Positions 23,145-35,200 of a stretch of 64,000 bases of DNA are shown here, in pieces. The stretch's first letter is position 1. Each line of letters begins with the position of its first letter. This DNA comes from Temnothorax longispinosus (Eukaryota; Arthropoda; Insecta; Hymenoptera; Formicidae), in the NCBI RefSeq assembly GCF_030848805.1, contig NC_092364.1, positions 1-64,000 on the forward strand, written 5' to 3'. The position numbers were made by a program, and so were the translations under genes. Under the pieces are notes generated by a model, which saw only the letters and a program-made list of their open reading frames with translations, did no database searches and was not told the DNA's origin.

Positions 23145-23290
23145 CTGGATTCAGACAAAACGTGTCAAGCGTCAAGCAATAAGCAGCAACCCATTCAGCG
23201 AGGTGAAATCAGCAGTGGCGTAGAAAATATCGCCTCGCTGCGTGGTTGCTGCTCGCTGTTCGACGCTTGACACGTCCTGTCTGAATCCAG
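23145..23290. mobile_element. foldback MITE, family H
   Basis: 146 bp with arms CTGGATTCAGACAAAACGTG plus TCAAGCGTC on the left and GACGCTTGACACGTCCTGTC plus TGAATCCAG on the right. Inner arms contain AGCAGCAACC and GGTTGCTGCT. Unlike most families here it has no CCAAT motif. Flanks are AAAAC and CTTAA; no clear target duplication. Confidence 0.82.
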
Positions 23291-23335
23291 CTTAAGATTT
23301 GTACGTTTCTAGTTTCTGATAATTAATTCATCTTT

Positions 23336-23541
23336 GGAACAGCCCAAACGGTTGATAATGTCAGCACTCTTCAGTCAGGCCGTGCCCCTGGGGCCCCTTT
23401 GGTGGTCACAAATGTTTACCCATCAGGGTTGTCGCGGTCTTGAGTAACGTACCAAGCACTCCCGAGCAGTCGAGTAAAACGGTCTCACGCAAAACGCCGG
23501 CGTAGCTGCTCTCGGGTGCTTTCTTTCTCTCTCTCTCTCTC
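23336..23541. other. GC-rich unassigned block with short inverted repeat
   Basis: A GC-rich block in AT-rich surroundings, ending in a (TC)n run at 23524-23541. It contains AGCACTCCCGAGCAG and, about 50 bases later, CTGCTCTCGGGTGCT, which can pair. No coding frame or known RNA is recognised. Confidence 0.4.
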
Positions 23542-23619
23542 TGTTATACGGCAAATAATATACCAATTAAATTATTTACACGTGCAAAATGTATATGTGC
23601 ATATGCTTATGCACCTATG

Positions 23620-23704
23620 CAAGTTTATCTGGATAAAGCCATTGATTGGTCCATATACATGTGCATAAGGAAATAGACCAATCAATTTCCTTATGCTTAT
23701 GCTC
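23620..23704. mobile_element. foldback fragment, family I
   Basis: Inverted segments CATTGATTGGTCC and GACCAATCAATTTCC with repeated CTTATGC/GCATAAG motifs around them (GCATATGCTTATGCAC at 23599, TTCCTTATGCTTATGC at 23687). The outer limits are unclear because element J begins within about ten bases. CCAAT is present on both arms. Confidence 0.6.
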
Positions 23705-23868
23705 AAGTACTGGTCTACAACCTTGCTTTAAAGGATATTTAAGCTCTAAGCCGTAAAAAATTAACCACGCACGGTCGAGTATTCTCCTCACATTCCATTG
23801 TGATTGGTCAATTTCTTACGGCTTAGAGCTTAAATATTTTTTAAAGCAAGGTTGTAGACCAGCACTTG
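23705..23868. mobile_element. foldback MITE, family J
   Basis: Arms AAGTACTGGTCTACAACCTT and AAGGTTGTAGACCAGCACTT, with inner GCTTTAAAGGATATTTAAGC and AGCTCTAAGCCGTAA paired to TTACGGCTTAGAGCTTAAAT. The centre has ATTGTGATTGGTCAAT. Related in its inner arm (GCCGTAAG, GAGTATTCTC) to elements F and K. Confidence 0.85.
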
Positions 23869-23898
23869 TGCGTTATGCAAAAGTCTGTGTTTTCCGCT

Positions 23899-23990
23899 TA
23901 AGCCGTAAGAACGTGACTACGCACAAAAAGGAAATGTAAAGAGAATACTCGACTGTACGTGGTCACGTTCTTACGGCTTAGAGATTAAAT
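23899..23990. mobile_element. foldback MITE, family K (short relative of J)
   Basis: About 85-90 bp: CTTAAGCCGTAAGAACGTGA and the paired GTGGTCACGTTCTTACGGCT TAG, loop with GAGAATACTCGACTG. The GAATACTCGACTGTACGTG loop recalls the F-family loop AATAATCGACTGTGATTGG, suggesting common descent. Confidence 0.78.
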
Positions 23991-24039
23991 ATTGGCGAAT
24001 ACCCATGTTATAACGATATAATGATATGATACTTACGTC

Positions 24040-26718
24040 TTACAACCTATTTGATACATCCGTAGCATTTTCTTTACCATTTGCAATTCGTGAGCCAAAT
24101 TGGAAAGCTCTTTTAGGAAACGTAGCCGTACATTGAAAACCAATCTTGCAGGCTAGTAAACGTAACAGTAACTTATCTCCCAATCCACTTGGCATTTTCT
24201 CAGTCGGATAGCATCTGCCAATGATTTTATCGTCAATCGCTCATTCGTTTTAATCCATTACGTGTTTATGTAAATGTTATGTAAATTTACCTCTCCCACG
24301 GTTTTATACGCTGCACATATTTCACCAGATTTTCGTCCAGATACGGTAAACGGGATTGTTTCCCGTGATCAGAAACAATCCGGTCGTCTCGACCTAAATT
24401 TCTCTCGGAAATCCTGGCCAATTCAATACTTAATTCTTGCACCAGTGCGTCCCATCCTCTGTGCCTCAATATGGTTCTATGTCTCATGTATCCGCCAAAT
24501 AATTCATCCGCGCCTATCCCTAAAAGCAATATCCTGCACGGCGATTCGTACGCTTCGTTAACTGGGTAGAGAATGCCTTTCGCTCGACTCGCGAACCACA
24601 TTGCGCATCCTAGACTATCATCCAGAATTGTACGTAGTGGATGCACGAGATCACAAATTCGCGACGCACGATACAATTGTAGTTCCACTTGTGCAACGTT
24701 ACACTGAAATAAGCACGTTACATTGTAATCAGAAAAATAATGACACGACAATCTTTCGTTCCTTCCATCTTTTCTCGGAAAAATATCGAAAGATATAAAT
24801 AAGAGATAAAACGCACGCGAATATAAGAAAACTATACCTGTATAAAATTCCATTTCCTCGTGGGACAAATTCGCAACAATTCAGAATACGTTTGCCGTCC
24901 CGTTTTTCGATCCGGTACGTCATATTTTTGCGTTGCCGTCCCTTTTTCATTGTTTGCGTGACTCGCGTTCTGGTTTTTGCTCGCAGGTCTTTCAAACGCG
25001 ACATTAATGAGATCGATGCTTTCGTCTTCCGGAACGTATTTGTCGGCGATTACTGTTAAAATTGCCGAGTCTAGGCCACCAGAAAATAATATGCCGATTT
25101 TGGAATGAGTGCAAGTAACACTTCCACCGCTTAGTATGATCCTTATGCACGTCTTGCAATAATTTGGTTTCTTCTTTACTCTGATTTTCACTGATTCATG
25201 CAACAGTTTTGTCAAACGTTCGACTCTTTCATCTACCTCTTCATATTTCAACAGATGATGCAATACCTCGTTAAAATCTTTACTACACGGTACATTCTCT
25301 AGATATTCCACATCTTTTCGACTAGGATGCAGATGCAACGTTGTCCACGCCGACGAACAAGCGCCCAATATAGTGTCTTTAATGTCAATATCCACACGTA
25401 ACGTTGTCTCCAGTACTTGGATAATATCCGTGAACCTCAAGTCAGGTTCTTTCCACGGATAACATGCTAAATTTATCCGTGACATATTTAAATTCATCGC
25501 AAAGATACCTATAGCCGGCACTTCTACAATCCCTTTTATTTTTTTATTCGCAACCGAAGCTAAAGTCAATGAATTAGCCTTGTTATCCACTTTCAATAGT
25601 AAACTGTGCCGTCCGATAATATCTCGTCCAAAGTATAACGTATTGCTCGACTTTTGATAGTACACTAAACAATAAGGGCCTTCGATCTTCCGAAGCACAG
25701 ACACGACATCCTTGGTCGATTGTAATTCAGTCAATATAATATTTGTATCGCAAACATCGTCTCTTGCCTAAAACAAATGTACGTATTGTAGTTTGTTGTG
25801 CACGTGTGTTAAAATATATATAGATATTTCTTACGTGTATATTTCTCTACATTACGTCTCTCGCCCAAAGGGTCCAAAGGATTGACTTTTTAGAATTTTA
25901 ATCAAGTACAAACTCAGCTTTACCTATTTCTATTTTTATGCGCTATCATTTATTGGATATTCCGCACACTATATTAACGTATTAACTATTTTTAATAATG
26001 ACATTCATTCAAAGTATTTTATCGGAATATTCCGCACACATGCGTTACGTACCAAATGACCGGAGAAAAGATCTCCGTTCCAAAGTAACAAGTTTTCATT
26101 ATCATCTAAACTTGGCTGCGTCGTTACTCTAGGTCCTTGCATCCATAACACTGCAGCAGCAAAATGTCCAAGCCAGTCACGACTTAACGTCAAACGTTTC
26201 TCCATTAAATAATCAGGGCCTCGTGCAGCTATCGCATCCTTGCAAATATTCCACTTTAAAACAATTTGAAAAAAGTTTATGTACGTTACGGTTTACTACA
26301 ATAAATGTAGTAGACACAAGATGAGTCTCTCTTTGCTCAGCTCTTGTTAAATTAATCAACTTTTCGAAAAATGCAGTATCAAACTCATCAATTTTTTTTT
26401 AAGTTGCACATTTTATGTAATTTATAGATGCATAGATGCTAACGTTGCCAACAAAAATTTCTGCTATTCCCTTCCTTCCATAAGAGATGAGATATTACAA
26501 TAACACGTATTATATAAATTTTTCTTTATAAAGTTTCTGCAAAAATCTGTTCCTTTTGGCTTTCTACATCCTACGCTTTGTACATACATACACTTTTCTG
26601 GCTAATAGAGTTTCTAAACAAATAATCTTGCATCTTATATTTTTAACGCAAGTAATACCTGTTTAGTGGATTCAGAGTCTTGTTCGGGTTGATATATGGA
26701 ACAAAATATTCCACACAT
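24040..26718 (-). CDS. ASNSD1: asparagine synthetase domain-containing protein 1
   Basis: Member of the class II glutamine amidotransferase/asparagine synthetase superfamily; its exact reaction in animals is not settled. Five minus-strand exons join in phase: 26718-26659, 26253-26053, 25767-24838, 24703-24291 and 24214-24040, giving 592 residues (human 643). The first, 20-codon exon encodes MCGIFCSIYQPEQ, with Cys2 the expected N-terminal nucleophile of the glutaminase domain. LLLWNGDLFSG and GPYCLVYYQ are the next glutaminase blocks. The ATP-pyrophosphatase loop is ILFSGGLDSAIL, and the synthetase domain continues with LDDSLGCAMWFASR and GADELFGGYMRHR. The C terminus PKRAFQFGSRIA is diagnostic. 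Transcribed away from the RCC1-repeat gene across about 1.1 kb. Confidence 0.95.
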
Positions 26719-27054
26719 TGTGTGGATACTGGTCACTGTGATATATGCAGCTATGCACTACAGTTTAATCAAGTTTAATCACTGCAAAATGTCTAAATAA
26801 AATTACTTGAAATAAAATCACGAGGCACCTAACCTCTAACCTGCCCGACTGAGCACGACCGTTCACGGCGCCACACGGCTTCTTCTTCTTCTTTGTTTTT
26901 TATTGGCTCCTGCCACTTTCCAGAGAGCACGATGGCCAACGTAGTCCACTGCGTGTGAAGATTGCTTGAGAGGGGTGTTACTAGTATGGTGATTTTGCCG
27001 GCGCCACACGGCGCTCACTGCTCACTGAGCTAGTAGCCTGTCTCTGTAGCAATG

Positions 27055-27180
27055 GCCGCGTTCAGCAGACACAACTGTTGAGTTCGTCTTATCAACACTC
27101 TGCGTTGATTGGTTGGTTCTAAAAGTAGGAGCCAATCACGTTCGACTGCTACTCAGCGGCTTGGTCTGCTGAACGCGCCC
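27055..27180. mobile_element. MITE family L (intact copy)
   Basis: About 126 bp: GCCGCGTTCAGCAGACACAA to GGTCTGCTGAACGCGCC. Inner part has AACACTCTGCGTTGATTGG and AGGAGCCAATCACGTTCGAC. This copy is the reference that allowed the split copy at 15052-15325 and the partial copy at 22009 to be recognised. Confidence 0.85.
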
Positions 27181-27184
27181 ACGT

Positions 27185-27287
27185 AGGGCTGCGTTCGGAT
27201 TCCCCACCCGAGTGCTAAAAACCCTATAGTATATGTCACGTGCACTATAGATTTTCGGCACTCGGGTGGGGAATCGGAACGCACCCT
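27185..27287. mobile_element. foldback MITE, family M
   Basis: About 103 bp: GGGCTGCGTTCGGATTCCCC plus ACCCGAGTGC, paired with GCACTCGGGTGGGGAATCGG plus AACGCACCCT. The short AT-rich middle contains ACCCTATAGTATA and CACTATAG. The GCTGCGTTC end resembles the D family but the rest does not. Confidence 0.85.
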
Positions 27288-27288
27288 A

Positions 27289-27334
27289 GGCTGAGTTCCA
27301 TTTGGTTCAGTGGGTTCAGTGGAAACTCAACCTT
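27289..27334. mobile_element. deleted B-family remnant
   Basis: Only the two ends of a B element remain: GGCTGAGTTCCATTTGG and CAGTGGAAACTCAACCTTA, with a short GGTTCAGTGGGTTCAGTG joint. The whole palindromic middle is missing, consistent with deletion between arms. Confidence 0.75.
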
Positions 27335-27819
27335 ATCGATGGAGTTTTTGAACGCTGTCATTCCGGTTTTCTTGAAATGTAACCTTGAACGTGCTTGAAT
27401 TTCTGACCATTTTGACATTCTGCAAAAAATAACAGTAGTAGATATGAAAACGTGTTGCGCGTAATATATGGGGCATAAATTTACGCATGTGCCTATACAC
27501 ATACGTACCCTCTCCAGATTCTAACATTATAATAATTTATAATAGGTTATGTATGTGTACATACATACATAACCTCATAAGAGGTTTCTGACGGACCGAG
27601 CTTGATGACATAAATATTCGAAATATTTAACAAAAAGAAAAAGAAGTAATATTATATTATTATTTACTTAATAAAACTCAATGTATAAATTAATCTTAAT
27701 CTGTTGCCAAAAATTATATTTTTACAAGTGACGTTTGTGTGTGTGTGTGTGTGTGTAAAGTGACATACATATTTAACATATTCATTTATTATTTCAGAAG
27801 AAACAGATAAATATTCAGC

Positions 27820-30422
27820 ATGGATCTCCGGGCAATAGTGACCAACGAAAATTTATTTAAGCTGCAATGTTTAATTAAAACCACTGAGATACAGCATAGT
27901 GTGCAGTGCAAACTTGAAGGAACATTATTTCTCGCACTGGCAACCACGAACGCCGAAATTATTCTTTATTTCAAAAGAGCGTCCTCTTGCCTACCCGTTG
28001 TTAAAAAAATACCTTGGTTTCAAGGACCACATAAACAAATAGCTGCTTTTTGCTTTGATTCAAGCGGTCGTTGGTTGTTATGTGTAACTTTAGACGGTTC
28101 GTTGTACATATTACCTGCTTTAACTTTAGTCGATGAAACGTGCATCGTTGACGAGAGATGGAAGACTGACGATGCGACATATATTCCTTTTGTGACGTCT
28201 CAGCTTTCTCATTTCAGGTACGTTACATGAACAAAATACGTCTCGAGTCGGCAGTACGTTTCAAGTTCCCAGTACTTTCTGTGTTATATAACGGTATAAC
28301 ATACATTCTCGTCTCTTCTGCATTTGCTGTTTTCTATACAACGTTCTATTCCCATATCTCGTGTTCATCTCGTAAATATATACGTTTACAGTTACATAAG
28401 ATTTCTTTAACGTCATGTATACCATTGTTTTCAGACCACGAGCTGTTACATGGTGGAAGGATATGAAAATGTCTATGGATATAGGCATTGTAGGAACGGA
28501 ATGTGGAGCAACTATATTTATAAATCTTCTAAATGGACAACAGCTAGGCATAACATATATTAATGAAAGTATAAGTGGACTACATATTTGTCGAAATGAA
28601 TACAACGACGTTGCGTCTCTTTTGATAACCAGTAAATTTCAGCAGCAATGGCGTTTGCCTTTGGAACACATGTCTTTCAATCTTTTGCCCACGTTTGAAA
28701 ACAAAGAACCTAATACGAACCAACTAAATTCAAATGGCACTATTCATGTTCATGATACGAACGTGGGAGATTCTGTTCCTACGAAGTCTAAATTACAAGA
28801 ACTTAAACAACTCTCTGTTGAAAAACTGGCTATTCTTAAGCAAAAGATACGCGATACCAAAAATCAACCATTGGGGGAGAGTTTGCAGTGCCATGGTAGG
28901 TATACACGTTAAATATATTTAGAAAAATATTTAAAATGTAATATTAAGTATCTTTCAAGGGAAAAGCACGGGAACATTTGTATTACTTTTTTTTTTTTAT
29001 TTATGGTAAAAGAACATTTCGAATTTTTAATTAAAGAAGCAGACAACGTAGTTTTTTCTTTCAATTTACCCTTCGTAAATAAATACATCGTTGTACGATG
29101 CGATATAACATGCGCGTACAATGTTTTTTCCCCTCCCTCCTCTTAATTTATATATCTGCGTGAAAAAAGACGTACATAGTTACGTATATCGTCACTTTTG
29201 CGCGATACTTTTGCCGCGGACTTGCTGAAGAAACGTGACCGAGGAAAGGACCACTAGACCCGATTCAATGATAAATACATTCTGGGTGCATGTTTATCTG
29301 ATCGCGCATCCGTACCATCCCCCAAAAGATCCATAAAACTTTAAACGTGACATATATTGATATCACAGATGCTGCTGCAAGTATTGGAGAAAGCGGTACG
29401 GGACGTCCCGTCAACCTGGAAATATCGGAATCTAACGTAGGTTTTATCAGTCCAGAACCAATATCGAGAGATACCTTCCTATCTTTGCAATATGACAGGG
29501 AAGATCGACAATTATATACATGCTATCATCCTGTCACTACGTACATCACGGTAAGATCTTTTGTGAACGTTCAACTTGTCTCTCTTTCAGGTTTGCCTCC
29601 CTAGCGTTGAGCGCACATAGCATTTAATACGTTAGTCTTCCAATATAATGATCTCTGTTTCAGATACACGGTCCAGATCTAACTGTGGTACCCTTGTCAA
29701 TGCACAAAATATTCGAGTGCAAAACTGTTCTCGTAGCGCACAGATTATTTTTTATTACCGACGTTAATCAACGTGCGATATATATAATATCCGATCAATT
29801 GTCTGAGACTCGTATAAACAGAGACTATCAATTTAATCCCGAGTCTGTTATCGGGACATTTTCTTTTAAAAACAGTAAGGAACTGATACGCGAGGTATAC
29901 AAAGTAACAAAATTCGATAATATAGTACCGAGAAAAGTCTCTGAGGAGATCGAGAGTAAATGTACCTTACCTAAGAATGTAAGAGATATTAAAATCGAAC
30001 CGCTTAGTTTGGATACATGTATAATTGTTACAAATCGCTGTGTATACCAAGTTGTTTTAAGGTCAGTTTAAAGTTCATTGTAATATGTATGTCATATTTT
30101 TGTCTCAGCCATTGATGGCCGTGCACAATTCTAATACTAATTAATTTCTAAATATTTGTATATAATTTTTTTGCTACCATACACTGAGTGTGTTACTAAA
30201 TTATTGTTTTTTACTTTAGAAAATCTCTTCTATCAGTTTTCATGGAATTGGTACTGAAGAAAAACGAGCTGCAAAAAGCGGGAAAATTAGCAATGGTTTT
30301 TGGACTAAATGGACAACACTTGTTGGAATATGTAGGCGATATATTTCTATCGAATAAAGAATTCTCACGTGCAGTAGCTTCATATAAGATATCTAAGGTA
30401 GATATTGGCCATATTGGATATA

Positions 30423-30457
<35 letters not shown>

Positions 30458-32224
30458 GTGGAGAGAGATGACAAAATATTTTTTTCTTCCAAGATATTCC
30501 AAACAGAATACCCGTGTACTTGACGACAAGCTATCAATAACGTCAGAGATTTGTTAGGAAATTTTAAATGTTCTTAGATCAAAATGTTTTTTTACTTATC
30601 GATCATAAATAATTTGATCATTGTTCAAAATTTCTATTTCAGTGTAAATTATTGAAGAGCGTGTTAAAGTTTGCATCGATCGGCCATACTTCAGAATTAT
30701 TAAGTTGTCTAACTCATTGTTTACTGACACCTGTCATTACTGAGATGCCTATTGCAACAAGGATACATTTGTCTAATTTATGTGTACTTTCCTTTATTGA
30801 AATGACACTGAGGGTTCGGTCGGAACAATCTAAAGCGATCTATAAGGAGTTCTTGTAAGTCACATCTTACACGTACATTTACAAAACATATTACGTTTCC
30901 CGGTGTAACGAGACATCTTTAATCGGATATCTAAATATATTTATTAACAACACGTTCGATGATTTTAAAATCTCGGAATAATGGCTTCGCGGAACGAAAT
31001 GTTTCCCTCTTACGCGATATCCGCTTCCTTACATACGTTCGGTATACTTGACGCGATTTTTTGTCAATTCAAAGCGTCCTTCAACTCTTTTCTCGCTTTT
31101 ATTTTTTCTATCTTGAAGATTTCAAAAAGATATCATAGAAGTAGCGCGCGTGTATATAGATCATGTTGTATGTAAAATTATATTTTAATCTAAAATTTTC
31201 CATTTTTAGATACTTTTTGTCCACAAATACATTCTACGACGAATTATTAGCTATTAATATAGCTGGTCAAACTTACCTCTGGGAGGTCGTGCATCACTTG
31301 GCTACACAAAGAAGTCTGTACAGTCAAATGTTGGATATTCTTGTAAAGGCAATACAAATATTTGGCACAAACGACATTTATCCGAAATCATGTACGTTAT
31401 ACATGTGTAACGTTATGCGCATACATACATATACGTATAATTTTCCAAATAGTAGTTACAAATATGTGAATGTGTGTTTTTATTTTAGATGGTTTACTCA
31501 TATGTTTAAGTGAATCTGATTTAATGCAATCGATGTTATTGAATTACGATTTAGCTAGATCTCACGTGTCATTTGTGCGCAGTAATCTGCGAGATTCTCA
31601 GATCTTTGTGCTTCAGGTGAGTGTGAACCTTAACACGCGAGTATTCACTTGTCAAGTTACACAAATGTTTGCTCAACAAATTAAATTAATAACAAATATA
31701 AAAATTAAAAAATCGAAAATAAGAGAGAGAAAGCGATATAAAAATTTGTATATTGGGTATACTTTGCTTCTCTACGTTCATAGAATTTGCATGAAAACAC
31801 AAGAAAAATTGTCTCGATCAAGTTAATCAAACGCGAGTACTTGAGTTTTAACGTTTGGTACGTTTCATGGAATCGAAATAGAGTTTTAGAACATGTTTCA
31901 ACTACGATTATGCTCAACAGCTTGAAATATTCCACAGAGACTAGTAACATTGTATGATCCAACAAATCCAGTATTACGACCTAAATTAGTACAATGTAAA
32001 GCACGTCATAAAGTGATAGCGTGCAATCTACGATCTACGCAGTGTCATTCTATAGATTCTATGGATAATATGGTGAGTAGTATTGAGTTTCTGGTGTATG
32101 AGATGTTCTCAAGATTCGCACGCTAATCATTCATGCCGTAAAGTACTAGTTGTCGACGTGCTCAATGTTGATTGGAATAGAAAGAAATTTTTGCAAATTT
32201 TAAAATTACAGGTATACAAAAGGT

Positions 32225-32261
<37 letters not shown>

Positions 32262-35200
32262 TCAGATGTGCTTTACTTGAACAAATTTTTAGTTGTACCA
32301 CGTTGACCAAGAATGAGAAACTGCGTTTGGATTTTAAGAAATTGTTAAGACAAATAGCTCCGGATAAAAATTTCATTGGGGGAAAATCGAGCGAATTTTG
32401 GAATGTTACCCATACGCGATATCCCAACACAGGTTGTTTTAAACAATGTCCTTTTAACGTGACAGATATTTAGCCACGTGATTTTTTTTGCGAGAATGTC
32501 GAGAGATATGGTAAAAGGTTTTAACATTGCACTCAACTTTCTATACTTTAAAAAGGTTGTCTGCCTTTTATTACCATTCCTTTTTGAAGCTCGTAATGAA
32601 GCTTATATTTTGTTATCTATTTTCTCTATTGAAACTTATATAAACTTACGTGGTCGGAATTAATTCCCCTTATTCCTCATAGTTACGTACTCGAAAGAGA
32701 GTCAAGTGGTTTTCCGCAACTTTTCCGCGAAGAAAAGATTTGATTCTAAATCAGTTATCTTTGGTAAAAGGACATCTTTTAAAAGTGGTCGTAGAACATT
32801 TTTCATCATATAACGAAAACATTTTATAGGATCAGCCTGATACCCTCGTGGAAGAGATAATAGAAACGTTTATTCTAGTTTTGTTGACTCTTATTCATAA
32901 AAAACGATTGTTAAACCCAAATGGCAAATATGCTTTTTTGTACGACGTGCACGTGCCGAAGGTAAGCACGGGTAAATCCTAATCCTAATCTAGGTATACG
33001 TCTGCATTTGGTAAAGGGGAAACGAGATTGTCGGTCCAGCTCCAGAAAAGCTTTTTCAAGTAGCGAAAGATTACTGAGGAATTCGCGTTAACTTCCTGTT
33101 CCACATATTTCAAAACATCTTATCAAAGTCTTCCTCAGGGAAATTCTTATTTTCAGATATTAATCAAACTTGACTCTATATATGTTTGTACGCAAACTAA
33201 TCTCTAATAAAAGTAACGATGAAATCCAGTCTGCGTCAACGTGCGTGAGGATAAAGCGTAATACCATCGTGCTATTTATCCGATTCGGATATTCAAATAT
33301 TTGTGAAGGAACGAGGAAGGATCATACGATCTCGCTTGTTATTTGCCGAAAATCACGTATCTCTGCGAAATTATCAGGTTGGCCTAATGAAACTGAATTA
33401 TAACTTTACACTTTGATCTGTACAGGATTATTCGGAAGTGACTCCGCACGTTGATTTTAAGAGGAGATCGTTAAGTACTGGATTTTCTCACGTTGCGCTT
33501 GTTAGAAATGGTAATATCTACACTTGGGGAAGTTCGGTGCAAGGTTGTCTAGGTACGTATATTTGCAGGGTATTTAAAGCGTACGGCTACATCACAACGT
33601 TGTCAAAAATTAAATAAATGTAATAACACACACACACACACACACACATCGGCCATCTTCCATTATCTTCAATTTTTCTTATAGATAAATGGAAAAAAAC
33701 AGCGAGAAGAGCGCATAGAAAACAACTCAAAAAATTGTTTTTCTACTTGAGAAAAATGTCTAATCTCAAATATTGAATGTTTAGCTTCTTATAGCTTCGC
33801 ATCGAGATGAGCAAATTCCGTTAATTGATATATAATTTTTCAAGATTTTCTAGCAGCTCTGCTGTATTTTACATCTAAAAAATTCCATTTGCGTACAACG
33901 TGCATGTACAGATTGAAGATGATTGAAGATTGACGCACCTTCTTGTATTACATATGCTCGCGGATTTCCCTTGCCTGATCTCACTCAGTCTCATCAAGTT
34001 TCTTCACAATATAGTTATCCAATTCTTTCATTGATTAACACGTCGTTAATAAATTGTCTAGGTACGGGCTCTAGTGTTTTGCGATATGGGGCACCGCATG
34101 CCATATGCTTCTTCAAAAGTATGAAGATTGAAGTTTTCAGTGTATCGTGTGGACATTGCCACACCCTGGCAGTTACTAACAATGGAATATACGCTTGGGG
34201 AGCTAGTCAATTTGGCCAGTTAGGACTCGGCAAGGTGCTACAATGTTCGAGTCCGGAATTAATTACTTCGTTAGCGCAAGAGATTATTATCGACGCAGTA
34301 GCTGGACAATATCATTCTGTAGCACTAACCGCGGATGGCAGAATATTTACGTGGGGTTGGGGTGTTCACGGACAACTGGGCCACGGTAACACCGACGAAA
34401 AAGCTACACCATCTATGGTGAAAACTCTGCTTGGCGTAGTCGTGTGTTATATTAGCGCTGGATACGCGCACACTTTGGCACTATCGGTAGACGGTGTTGT
34501 GTACGCCTTCGGATGTAATGTTCTCGGTCAATTGGGAACAGGTGACACGGCCAAAAGTTCTATCCCGACAAAAGTCGCGTTACCCGACGGGATAACGCTT
34601 ATAAGTACCGGATACTTTCATAATGTAAGTCGCTAGACAACAACATGCGTGACTTGCATGATGTATAGTTAAATACATTTAATCGTTTTATTTCTTTTCT
34701 CTTTCACTGCAAAATGACGGCCCGTGTATGCGCTCGTTACTTTTTGTAAAAAGAAAAAATAAATAAATAGAATAAATCTCCGTGTCTCTGTAACCATTGA
34801 TGAATAGCAAAAGCGATTTCATACGCGTATTTTATTCTCATGTTTGCAGCTAGCTGTCACTAACGCGAACAACGTATACATATGGGGCGCGAGTCCTCAG
34901 GTTCTCAGATTGCAAGCACAAGCGCAAAAAAAAACGCGTATACTAGAGCAACGAGATGCTACGGAGAAAAAGAGTAAAACTTTGGAGGAGTCGGAGAAAA
35001 TTACAAATCTAAACGAAGAAATAAAGGAAGACGTTTTGGTGGATGGTGTACAAACCGAGTCTGCTCAAACAAAAGCGCGTACTTCCGATATAGAAACACA
35101 AAAGAGACCTGAGACTGAAAACGCAGATTTGAAAGGCTTCAACTTCGGTTTGACCGAAGAGAGTCAAGCACATTTGAAGCCATGTGTTGTCGATACAAGT

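Larger units (their letters stand above)
26719..27819. other. divergent promoter region of ASNSD1 and the RCC1 gene
   Basis: About 1.1 kb between two divergent start codons, largely filled by foldback elements (L at 27055, M at 27185 and a B remnant at 27289). A (TTC)n run lies at 26879-26893 and a (GT)n tract at 27733-27757. No coding region is supported; sequence close to each start codon is probably 5' untranslated. Confidence 0.5.

Noticed and set aside
26719..26900. Search for an upstream reading frame like the vertebrate ASNSD1 uORF product (ASDURF)
   Set aside because: The minus-strand sequence just upstream of the ASNSD1 start has stops in all frames and no prefoldin-like peptide.
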